Positions 1 to 5,346 are shown, numbered from the stretch's first letter. The stretch: 5,626 nucleotides of DNA from Candidatus Parcubacteria bacterium (GCA_023139655.1 JAGLNE010000128.1:1-5626), one strand, 5' to 3'. A program made the numbers and translations. Notes: generated by a model not told the origin, from the sequence alone.

Positions 1-821
1 CGCATTTCTAATATCCCGGCTTTACCTTTTAATTTAAACACCAACTCCGCGTGCTCGCGTGCTATTTTATACACTGCCCGTCTTGAGCGCTTAACATCCT
101 GCCCGGTACGAAGGGCTTTAAAAATCCATGGTTTGCCCAGCGCCCCTTGCCCGATACCGATCGCATCGGCTCCTGTTTCCTTGAGTAGAGTTTGCGCATC
201 TTCGTAATTGTACACTCCACCATTAGCGATTATAATCCCGCCAAAATAATTTCGCGCCTTTTTTATTATCTCAGTATCAACCGGCCCGGAAAAGCCTTGG
301 CCAGCACTCCGGCCATGGATCATAATGGCTTTAATATCTAAGTCACTCATGTAATCTAAAAATCTTAAAACATCAATATCCTTAACCTGGCTGCGGGTTT
401 TAATAGACACCGGCAAATCAGTATTTTCAATAACAGCCTTGATCACTTCTTTACTTTTTTTCAAATCCTCAAACAAGGCAATACCAGCTCCCTGCTTTAC
501 AACTTTTGGTACCGGGCAGCCAAAATTAATATCTATTCCGTCCGGTTTAATTTGCTCCTGAATTAATTCAGTAGCAAACTGAAAATGCTTTGATTTGTTT
601 CCAAACAGCTGCACCACATAAGGCCGCTCCACTTCGTTAAAGCTCATCAAATCAACAGTTTTGGCATCATTATAAAAAAGCGCGGTCGCGCTTATCATTT
701 CGGAATATAAAATATCCGCGCCAAAACCCTTACACATCTGCCGAAACGCCGAGTCCGTTATCCCAGCCAGCGGTGCTAAGACAAAAAATGGAGTCTTAAT
801 TTTTGTCCAAAAATTTTTCAT
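1..821 (-). CDS. dus: tRNA-dihydrouridine synthase (DusB-like), 3' end outside window
   Basis: This flavoenzyme reduces specific uridines in tRNA to dihydrouridine using FMN and NADPH in the cytoplasm. The frame is open from the ATG at 821 to the left edge, giving 273 complete residues; full Dus proteins are usually about 310-340, so the C-terminal helical domain is mostly missing. The N-terminus carries the FMN-barrel signature PFFVLAPLAGITDSAFR (residues 11-27). NFGCP (99-103) holds the catalytic Cys102. IKTR (140-143) supplies the conserved Lys141. HGR (169-171) and IANGG (198-202) are FMN-site motifs, followed by GIGQGALGKPWIF (222-234). The usual GRGAL is GQGAL here. The start is supported because the barrel motif begins about 11 residues in, as in homologues. 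There is no Shine-Dalgarno sequence, and an intrinsic terminator ends 5 bases before the ATG. The family call is firm; the DusB subgroup is less sure. Confidence 0.95.
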   Translation of the reverse strand, partial: MKNFWTKIKTPFFVLAPLAGITDSAFRQMCKGFGADILYSEMISATALFYNDAKTVDLMSFNEVERPYVVQLFGNKSKHFQFATELIQEQIKPDGIDINFGCPVPKVVKQGAGIALFEDLKKSKEVIKAVIENTDLPVSIKTRSQVKDIDVLRFLDYMSDLDIKAIMIHGRSAGQGFSGPVDTEIIKKARNYFGGIIIANGGVYNYEDAQTLLKETGADAIGIGQGALGKPWIFKALRTGQDVKRSRRAVYKIAREHAELVFKLKGKAGILEM

Positions 822-826
822 TTTCT

Positions 827-857
827 AAAAAAGTGGCGTCTCTTTACGCGAGACGCC
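827..857 (-). terminator. Rho-independent terminator after the 55-aa membrane protein
   Basis: On the minus strand GGCGTCTC (857-850) pairs perfectly with GAGACGCC (842-835) around a 7-base loop, then AC and six T (832-827). This is an 8-bp GC-rich stem with a U-tract, a classical intrinsic terminator. It lies 22 bases beyond the stop of the small membrane protein gene. The T-run ends only 5 bases upstream of the dus ATG, so dus must be expressed by read-through or from an unrecognised promoter. Confidence 0.9.
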
Positions 858-879
858 TGTCTTAAAATCTTTGTGATTA

Positions 880-1047
880 CTACCACCCTTTTATAATGGC
901 CCGAGCTCCCCCTTGGATACATTCTCGTACTTCTTCAAACGAGAACTGACAGATAAAATCTATCATCAAAATACCTACCAACAGAACCATTATCCCCAAC
1001 AACCAATTTGAAAAAATCTTTGCAGTTGATTCTTTTTCTGCCCACAT
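880..1047 (-). CDS. Small single-pass membrane protein, 55 aa, unknown function
   Basis: I do not recognise this protein. The ORF begins with ATG at 1047, ends with TAG at 880-882 and has the strongest ribosome binding site in the window (AGGAGGGG, 5 bases before the ATG). The product starts MWAEKESTAKIFSNW, continues with a hydrophobic stretch at about residues 15-33 (LLGIMVLLVGILMIDFI) and ends with a short polar and basic tail (VRECIQGGARAIIKGW). This predicts one transmembrane helix and no lipobox. It has two Cys, at 33 and 43. It lies 40 bases after the cysteine-rich lipoprotein gene and is followed by an intrinsic terminator, so it looks like the last gene of that transcript. The strong ribosome binding site, clean TM segment and terminator argue for a real gene despite its size. 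A partner role for the lipoprotein is only inference from position. Confidence 0.72.
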   Translation of the reverse strand: MWAEKESTAKIFSNWLLGIMVLLVGILMIDFICQFSFEEVRECIQGGARAIIKGW

Positions 1048-1052
1048 ACTAT

Positions 1053-1060
1053 CCCCTCCT
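1053..1060 (-). promoter_or_regulatory. Strong Shine-Dalgarno for the 55-aa protein
   Basis: The minus strand reads AAAAAGGAGGGG then ATAGT then ATG. AGGAGG is a near-perfect anti-SD match at proper spacing. None of dus, lipoprotein, Nudix, cysS or cysM has a comparable site, so this one decides the start and suggests high translation of the small ORF. Confidence 0.85.
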
Positions 1061-1072
1061 TTTTGAAAAAGG
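1058..1072 (-). other. Inverted repeat overlapping the Shine-Dalgarno
   Basis: CCTTTTTCAAAAAGG on the minus strand is a perfect inverted repeat around position 1065. It could fold into a 6-bp hairpin with a UCA loop. Its 3' arm contains the AAAAGG that begins the ribosome binding site of the small membrane protein, so folding would partly hide it. The A/U-rich stem is weak and there is no following U-tract, so it is not an intrinsic terminator on this strand. Confidence 0.4.
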
Positions 1073-1087
1073 TCTATATTAAATTTA

Positions 1088-2362
1088 CTACTTTAATATC
1101 CTGTATGATGCCAGACACTTTTCCTTGTCGCCCGGGTCAGTGATCGGCTCGCAGACCTTGTCGGTCTTATATTTTCTCACCACTTCGTGAATGCACTTTT
1201 CTCTGGTTCCCTGGCTGGTAATATTCTTGCCGCAATGCGAGGCGTCACGCTGATACTGGGCCACGTTTAAAATGCAATTAAATTGCCCCTCACTGCCTTC
1301 AATATTTTTACACAAAGAGGCATTATCAGCCTTTTTTGAGGCAGACAAATAGCATTTTGCTCTCTTGTTATCGCTCAAATTCATGCTTAAACATAGATCC
1401 ATTTGTCCGGTTTTTTCCGCTACCCCTATGTAGCAAGCATTCATATAGCCCTCACTATCTTTAATGTCGTCGCAGACTGATATTTCGCCTTTCGCGATCG
1501 CTACGTCCTGATAACACATATTCTTAAAACCTATATCATTTATATCAGAGCAAACTCCTGGGTCGCGTTTTTGCTCTGCTACGGCTGTAATACATAAATC
1601 AATATCTTCTCTCTTGTCATCCCAATGATCGCGGGTAATTTCTTCGCATAGGCTCGCGTTATTGGTTTCTTTGGCAATTATCCTAATACAGGTTGACTCA
1701 TTATCTTTGTCTCCATGCTCTTTGCAAACATCAATGCTTTTTTTGGTTTTGGCAATGCCGTTTATGCAACGAGTTCTTTGTATGGCTTGCTCTTTTGGAA
1801 TTTTATTGCAAATTTCAACGCTTTCGGCAGCAACACCGACACCTTGATAACATATTGCTTTTTCTCTGTCATTCTCTAAATTATCGCAAATTGTTTCATC
1901 TTTTTTATTCTTTGCGATCTCTGTATAACACTTCTTTTTATCATACGCGCTTATACCCTCTTTGGCGCACAAACTTTCATTGCCGGACGCGATACCAACC
2001 GCCGCAAAACAAGAGGCTTTAAGCTTTTCATTATCATTGATCTCCTCGCATATTTCCTCTTTTCCCAAGCCGGCAGCTACAGCTTTAAAACAATTATTCA
2101 TCCGACTGGCATCACCGATTATCATTTTACAGGCCTTAGGATTGTTGGTTTTTTCCGCTACCCGATCCAGGCATTTATTTTTTCGCCTTAATTCTCTGTT
2201 GGCATCCTCATCTTTTATTGCCAAGCACATACCAGCGTCCCCTTTATCAACCGCCCGCTGTATCTCCTCGTCCGGCGCAAATATTTCCCATATATCACAG
2301 CCGGTTAATACCAGGCTGAACGACAGTAAAAAACAAACAATCAAAACTTTTTTAATTTTCAT
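1088..2362 (-). CDS. Cysteine-rich repeat lipoprotein, 424 aa, unknown function
   Basis: Predicted surface-anchored lipoprotein. The N-terminus MKIKKVLIVCFLLSFSLVLTGC has a lysine n-region, a hydrophobic core and an LTGC lipobox, so cleavage and lipidation would leave Cys22 as the first mature residue. The mature chain is almost entirely a tandem repeat of about 27 residues: fourteen pairs of Cys (46/64, 78/91, 105/118, 132/145, 159/171, 185/199, 213/225, 239/257, 271/283, 297/310, 324/337, 351/363, 377/390, 404/416). The second Cys of each pair is always exactly 14 positions before the first Cys of the next; spacing within a pair varies from 12 to 18. The constant segment has the pattern C-[YFIL]-x-x-[VI]-A. 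The pattern suggests an alpha-helical solenoid stapled by disulfides outside the cell, which is inference. I recognise no enzymatic motif. It lies 29 bases after the end of the broken Nudix gene, with no Shine-Dalgarno. Ligand and function are unknown. Confidence 0.93.
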   Translation of the reverse strand: MKIKKVLIVCFLLSFSLVLTGCDIWEIFAPDEEIQRAVDKGDAGMCLAIKDEDANRELRRKNKCLDRVAEKTNNPKACKMIIGDASRMNNCFKAVAAGLGKEEICEEINDNEKLKASCFAAVGIASGNESLCAKEGISAYDKKKCYTEIAKNKKDETICDNLENDREKAICYQGVGVAAESVEICNKIPKEQAIQRTRCINGIAKTKKSIDVCKEHGDKDNESTCIRIIAKETNNASLCEEITRDHWDDKREDIDLCITAVAEQKRDPGVCSDINDIGFKNMCYQDVAIAKGEISVCDDIKDSEGYMNACYIGVAEKTGQMDLCLSMNLSDNKRAKCYLSASKKADNASLCKNIEGSEGQFNCILNVAQYQRDASHCGKNITSQGTREKCIHEVVRKYKTDKVCEPITDPGDKEKCLASYRILK

Positions 2363-2391
2363 ATTTTTATATAATTATGTTTATTTTAAAA

Positions 2392-2553
2392 TTAATGATT
2401 TCTAAACGGATTAAATTTTTGTTTAAATAAATTTTTTTGCGGAACAAAAAGCGGTTGAGGAAATTTATCTTCATCCCATTCAAACCAATCCCATTTTTCA
2501 CACTTGTCAGGTTCTTTTACTTCTACTCTGCCTACATCATAATCGGCCACCAT
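2392..2553 (-). pseudogene. Frameshifted C-terminal remainder of the Nudix hydrolase
   Basis: Directly after the Nudix ORF, another reading frame on the same strand encodes MVADYDVGRVEVKEPDKC followed by EKWDWFEWDED and ends at TAA 2392-2394. The EPDKCEKWDWFEW segment matches the C-terminal region of NUDT15-type Nudix proteins (EPEKCESWEWVPW in the human protein, from memory). Removing one base near 2554 joins the halves as HYITMNMVADYDV and gives a 139-residue protein, the normal family length. So this is the displaced tail of the Nudix gene rather than a separate gene. It could be a true mutation, an assembly or sequencing error, or, less likely, a programmed frameshift. Confidence 0.85.
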
Positions 2554-2812
2554 TATTCATGGTAATATAATGTTTCCCTTCTTTTTTGAATATATCATTA
2601 GTAGCCGTAGCAAATCTAATATTTTTTATTTTTATTCCTGTTTCTTCTTTTGTCTCGCGAATTGCGCAATCCTCCCAGGTTTCATTAAACTCTAAATGCC
2701 CGCCAGGGAAACACCAATCCCCTTCTCCGTGAGTATTTTTTCTCTTACCCAAAAGAACTTTACCGTCTTTTCTAATGCATACTCCCAATCCTACTTTTGG
2801 TCTATTTTCCAT
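2537..2812 (-). CDS. Nudix hydrolase (NUDT15/MutT-like), truncated by frameshift
   Basis: Nudix enzymes hydrolyse nucleoside diphosphates linked to another group, typically oxidised or unwanted NTPs, using Mg2+. The complete Nudix box is present: G38, E44 and REtkEEtGI at 52-60, with catalytic glutamates 53, 56 and 57. The start MENRPKVGLGVCIRKDGKVL and the GGHLEFNETWEDCA context resemble NUDT15-type proteins (LPGGHLEFGETWEECA in human). The ORF stops at residue 91 after HYITMNNGGRL, well short of the usual 135-160. The last six or so residues are out of frame with the family, and the true C-terminus continues in another frame down to 2392. As written it lacks the final strands and helix of the fold and may be inactive. 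The ATG lies 8 bases after the cysS stop, so it is co-transcribed with cysS; there is no Shine-Dalgarno. Exact substrate is unknown. Confidence 0.88.
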   Translation of the reverse strand: MENRPKVGLGVCIRKDGKVLLGKRKNTHGEGDWCFPGGHLEFNETWEDCAIRETKEETGIKIKNIRFATATNDIFKKEGKHYITMNNGGRL

Positions 2813-2820
2813 ATTTAAAA

Positions 2821-4248
2821 TTACTTTTTAACCACCCGCATCCCGTCTTTAGTATCATCAATTAAATAGCCTCGCTTTTCGATCTCTGCTCGTAACCGGT
2901 CTGATTCATTGTAATTATTTCCTACCCTCGCTTCTACCCGCTGTGCAACTAAAGACTTAATATCTTCGGGCAATTCAATATCTTCATCAACTTGGTTTAG
3001 TTTAAGCCCCAGGACTTTATCAAAATCCAAAACAGTAGCTAATTTATCCTGGCCCAATAAATCCGACTTAAGCATTTCCTGCGTAACTGCTAAAGCTTTT
3101 GATAAATTCAAATCATCATTTATGGCTTTAAAAAAATTATTTTTATAATCTGAATTAATATCTCCTTTTTCATCACCTAATTCCCGCACCTGATTTTTTA
3201 AATGCTTTAATCCGTCTTCCGCGGCCTTTAAACTGTTAAATGTAAAATTCATTTGCTTGCCATAATGGGTCTGCATGCAAAGATAACGAAAGGCGAAAGG
3301 ATTAAAACCCTTTTCTTCCAGATCTCTTAAGGTATAAAAATTCTTGTATCTTTTACTCATTTTAACCCCATCAACCAACAGATACTCATTATGCAGCCAA
3401 TAATTTACCGGCTGGTCCACATTGTATCCGATAACGCTTTGTGCGATTTCATTTTCATGATGCGGGAATTTTAGATCTATGCCCCCGGTATGAATATCAA
3501 AAGGCATACCCAAGGTTTCCTGACCCATAGCAGAGCACTCAATATGCCAACCAGGCCTACCCGGCAAAGACTTACCATCTAATTCGTAATCCCAAAACGG
3601 ATCGCCTTTCTCCTGATTTTTCCACAAAACAAAATCCTGCACATTTTCCTTTTCATATTCATCAGCGTCAATTCGCACACCGGCCTTAAAGCCGTCCATA
3701 TCAAGATTTATTAATTTGCCGTATTTATAATTTTTGTAATATTTAGCAACATCAAAATAAACCGAGCCGTCCTTGATATACCCATATCCGGCTTTTACTA
3801 TTTTATTAATTAAATCTTGCATTTTTTCTACATATTTTTGATCAGCCGCGTGCGGAATAACGTCGGGTTTTTTGATATTCAACTTTTCCATATCCTCCCA
3901 AAAATATTTTTCATACTCTGCGGTAAACTTTTTTAATGCTTCATTGGGGTCAATATTCGGATATTTTATTTTTGAATCCCTGATTGTTTTATCATCCACG
4001 TCAGTAATATTCATTACCCATTTTACCCGGGCCTCGCCATAATTATATCGCAAAGTTCTCGCCAGTAAATCAGCAAAAATATAAGCGCGCATATTGCCAA
4101 TATGCGCATAATTATAAACCGTTGGCCCGCAAGTATATAAGCCGACAACTCCCCCTCCTTTAGAAGGAGAGGGCTGGGGTGAGGTGTTTATTGGCCTAAA
4201 CTCTTCCTTCTTTCTGTTTAAAGTGTTGTATAAATATAATGTTTTCAT
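2821..4248 (-). CDS. cysS: Cysteinyl-tRNA synthetase, 475 aa
   Basis: Class I aminoacyl-tRNA synthetase that attaches cysteine to tRNA-Cys in the cytoplasm. The start is ATG 4248 (MKTLYLYNTLNRKKEEF), matching the family N-terminus; a TTG at 4257 would add three residues and is less likely. The HIGH motif is HIGN (49-52) and KMSKS is KMSKR (296-300). The catalytic-site zinc ligands are all present: Cys40 in YTCGPTVY, Cys238 in GWHIECSAMG, and His263 and Glu267 in FPHHENEIA. The C-terminal helical and anticodon-binding part ends LIDDTKDGMRVVKK. Residues about 22-33 (TSPQPSPSKGGG) are an insertion absent from typical CysS, encoded by a palindromic repeat. Length is otherwise normal (E. coli 461). 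It follows cysM by 58 bases with no terminator and precedes the Nudix gene by 8 bases. It is likely under the same cysteine attenuator as cysM. Confidence 0.98.
   Translation of the reverse strand: MKTLYLYNTLNRKKEEFRPINTSPQPSPSKGGGVVGLYTCGPTVYNYAHIGNMRAYIFADLLARTLRYNYGEARVKWVMNITDVDDKTIRDSKIKYPNIDPNEALKKFTAEYEKYFWEDMEKLNIKKPDVIPHAADQKYVEKMQDLINKIVKAGYGYIKDGSVYFDVAKYYKNYKYGKLINLDMDGFKAGVRIDADEYEKENVQDFVLWKNQEKGDPFWDYELDGKSLPGRPGWHIECSAMGQETLGMPFDIHTGGIDLKFPHHENEIAQSVIGYNVDQPVNYWLHNEYLLVDGVKMSKRYKNFYTLRDLEEKGFNPFAFRYLCMQTHYGKQMNFTFNSLKAAEDGLKHLKNQVRELGDEKGDINSDYKNNFFKAINDDLNLSKALAVTQEMLKSDLLGQDKLATVLDFDKVLGLKLNQVDEDIELPEDIKSLVAQRVEARVGNNYNESDRLRAEIEKRGYLIDDTKDGMRVVKK
4145..4187 (-). repeat. Palindromic interspersed-type repeat inserted in cysS
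   Basis: On the plus strand CCCCCTCCTT (4151-4160) and AAGGAGAGGG (4164-4173) form a hairpin with loop TAG and one C/A mismatch, followed by CTGGGGTGAGGT. This G/C-rich block contrasts with the surrounding AT-rich DNA. It resembles the widespread palindromic repeats that encode peptides such as TSPxPSPxxGxG when they land in genes; that recognition is from memory. In cysS it is read in frame as TSPQPSPSKGGG and accounts for roughly 12 residues beyond the normal protein. Exact borders are uncertain by several bases. Confidence 0.7.
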
Positions 4249-4253
4249 ATATA

Positions 4254-4286
4254 TCAAGTTTAGCTTGAATTACACTTTTTTTCAAG
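4254..4286 (-). other. Alternative small hairpins in the cysM-cysS spacer
   Basis: The 58-base spacer holds CTTGAA (4286-4281), TTCAAG (4269-4264) and CTTGA (4258-4254) in minus-strand order. The middle element can pair with either neighbour, and the second pairing would lie just ahead of the cysS ATG. Stems are only 5-6 bp and AT-rich, so a regulatory role is weakly supported. Confidence 0.25.
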
Positions 4287-4306
4287 ATAAAACCGAATAA
4301 AAATAT

Positions 4307-5203
4307 CTATTTAAACAAACCGGTACTTAAATATTTCTCCCCCCGATCAGGGAAGATGGTTACTATTTTACCTTTATCAATCTTCTCAGCAATTTTTATA
4401 GCCCCAAGCATGGCGGCACCAGAGCTCATACCGACAAAAATGCCTTCTTGCTTTGGAATCTGCCGGGCCATTTCGTATGCCTCTTCGGTGTCAACCATAA
4501 TAATATCATCAAGTTTGGACTTGTCATATAAAGCCGGCACGATCGCCTCTTCCATATTTTTTAAGCCCTGGATATAATGCCCCTTTTTTGGCTCAACCGA
4601 AACGATCTTCACCCGCGGATTATATTGCTTAAGGTGCTGGCCTACTCCCATAAGTGTCCCGGAGGTGCCGATAGCCGCCACAAAATAGTCTATCTCGCCA
4701 TTGGTCTGCTTCCAGATCTCCTGGGCGGTTGTTTCATAATGCGCCAACTTATTGCTTTCATTTTTAAATTGATCGGTGTAGTAATATTTATTTGGCTTGG
4801 CCTTGATCAACTCCTGCACTTTTAATATCGCGCCATCAGTCCCCTTTTTACCCGGGCTTAGCGTTACACTAGCCCCAAACGCGCGGATCATTTTTTGCCG
4901 CTCTATTGAAACCGCGTCACTCATTACTATCTCTGCCTTGTAACCCTTAATCGCCGCTATCATTGCTAGCGCTATACCGGTATTCCCGCTGGTTGCTTCT
5001 ATTATGGTTTTGTCGCTCGTTAATTCTTTATTCGCTTCAGCTGACTCAATCATCCTAAGGGCGACCCGATCCTTGATCGATCCACCCGGGTTAGCGCCTT
5101 CCAGCTTAGCTAAAATATGTACATTACCTTTAGCTGGATTTAATTTCTTAATCTTTACCATTGGCGTATTGCCAATAGTCTGTAAAATGTTTTGATAGAT
5201 CAT
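4307..5203 (-). CDS. cysM: Cysteine synthase B (CysM-type, PLP-dependent)
   Basis: Beta-replacement enzyme that forms cysteine from an activated serine (O-acetylserine, or O-phosphoserine in some relatives) and a sulfur donor. It is a fold-type II PLP enzyme of 298 residues, full length. IGNTP (10-14) begins the domain. The PLP Schiff-base lysine is Lys44 in GGSIKDR (40-46). TSGNTG (71-76) is the substrate loop, GTSGT (179-183) the phosphate loop, GMSSGAA (258-264) contacts the PLP ring, and DRGEKYLSTGLF closes the protein. LEGANPGGSIKDR, AHYETTAQEIW and DRGxxYLSTG favour CysM over CysK. The segment LKNMEEAIVPALYD (213-226) resembles actinobacterial CysM, some of which use O-phosphoserine. 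The donor substrate cannot be decided here, and no serine acetyltransferase gene is nearby. The protein contains no cysteine. The ATG at 5203 has no Shine-Dalgarno. It is first in the operon after the poly-Cys leader and terminator. Confidence 0.95.
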   Translation of the reverse strand: MIYQNILQTIGNTPMVKIKKLNPAKGNVHILAKLEGANPGGSIKDRVALRMIESAEANKELTSDKTIIEATSGNTGIALAMIAAIKGYKAEIVMSDAVSIERQKMIRAFGASVTLSPGKKGTDGAILKVQELIKAKPNKYYYTDQFKNESNKLAHYETTAQEIWKQTNGEIDYFVAAIGTSGTLMGVGQHLKQYNPRVKIVSVEPKKGHYIQGLKNMEEAIVPALYDKSKLDDIIMVDTEEAYEMARQIPKQEGIFVGMSSGAAMLGAIKIAEKIDKGKIVTIFPDRGEKYLSTGLFK

Positions 5204-5235
5204 ATATTTTTAGTATCATTTATTAGCTTTGTAAC

Positions 5236-5258
5236 AAAAAACTCGGGAATCCCCCGAG
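5236..5258 (-). terminator. Attenuator terminator upstream of cysM
   Basis: On the minus strand CTCGGG (5258-5253) pairs perfectly with CCCGAG (5247-5242) around loop GGATT, followed immediately by six T (5241-5236). It sits 33 bases before the cysM ATG and after the poly-Cys leader ORF, where a terminator would block the operon unless disrupted. Its 5' arm is shared with an antiterminator helix. It can also serve as the terminator for murF read-through. Confidence 0.88.
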
Positions 5259-5302
5259 AGTCATAAAAAATTAAATATCACTCTTGGGGTTAGCCGAGAG
5301 TG
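5252..5302 (-). promoter_or_regulatory. Competing leader RNA segments 1, 2 and 3 (antiterminator)
   Basis: Segment 1 is CACTCTCGG (5302-5294), segment 2 lies within CCCCAAGAGTG (5289-5279) and segment 3 is ACTCTCGGGG (5261-5252). Segments 1 and 2 pair at 8 of 9 positions and segments 2 and 3 at 9 of 10, each with one C/A mismatch at the same base (5285). Segments 1 and 3 share the identical octamer ACTCTCGG, so they compete for segment 2. Pairing 2:3 occupies all six bases of the terminator 5' arm (5258-5253) and would prevent termination. Segment 1 overlaps the last Cys codon and the codons after it, so a ribosome stalled at the Cys codons would cover it. Confidence 0.82.
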
Positions 5303-5340
5303 CAGCAACAAATTATATTTGTTATCTGTCTTTTATTCAT
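5290..5340 (-). CDS. Poly-Cys leader peptide of the cysM-cysS attenuator, 16 aa
   Basis: Short ORF starting ATG 5340 and ending TAA 5290-5292, encoding MNKRQITNIICCCTLG. Three consecutive Cys codons (TGT TGC TGC, 5310-5302) come three codons before the last sense codon's end, directly ahead of hairpin segment 1. Such a run is very unlikely by chance in front of a cysteine synthase and cysteinyl-tRNA synthetase. As in the trp and his leaders, scarce charged tRNA-Cys would stall the ribosome here and free segment 2 to pair with segment 3. With ample Cys-tRNA the ribosome reaches the stop codon, in the loop between segments 1 and 2, masks segment 2 and lets the terminator fold. There is no Shine-Dalgarno; the predicted transcription start coincides with the ATG, so initiation may be leaderless. 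The peptide itself probably has no function. Confidence 0.85.
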   Translation of the reverse strand: MNKRQITNIICCCTLG

Positions 5341-5346
5341 AAGAAT

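Noticed and set aside
885..900. ATTATAAAAG as a -10 box for dus
   Set aside because: No acceptable -35 at proper distance, and transcripts from it would still pass through the intrinsic terminator before dus.
1073..1087. TAATAT as a promoter -10 for the 55-aa gene
   Set aside because: The hexamer is fair, but no TTGACA-like element lies about 17 bases upstream, and AT-rich spacers give such matches by chance.
1662..2405. Plus-strand ORFs of 61, 109 and 147 codons opposite the lipoprotein gene
   Set aside because: They lie antisense to a clear lipoprotein with regular repeats, show no domain or ribosome binding site, and are explained by its repeated codon pattern.
2537..2553. TGA recoded as glycine (as in some CPR lineages) to explain the Nudix stop
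   Set aside because: Reading through TGA gives LGCRQSRSKRT, unlike any Nudix tail, whereas a one-base shift restores family sequence. No in-frame TGA occurs in the other genes. None of the intact genes ends in TGA, so the window alone is not a full test.
4249..4257. cysS starting at TTG 4257
   Set aside because: It would add only MIY ahead of MKTLYLYNTL; the ATG at 4248 matches the family N-terminus and is the more common start codon.
4356..5195. Plus-strand ORFs of 73, 82 and 63 codons opposite cysM
   Set aside because: They are antisense shadows of a well-conserved enzyme gene, with hydrophobic composition typical of reversed coding strand and no initiation signal.
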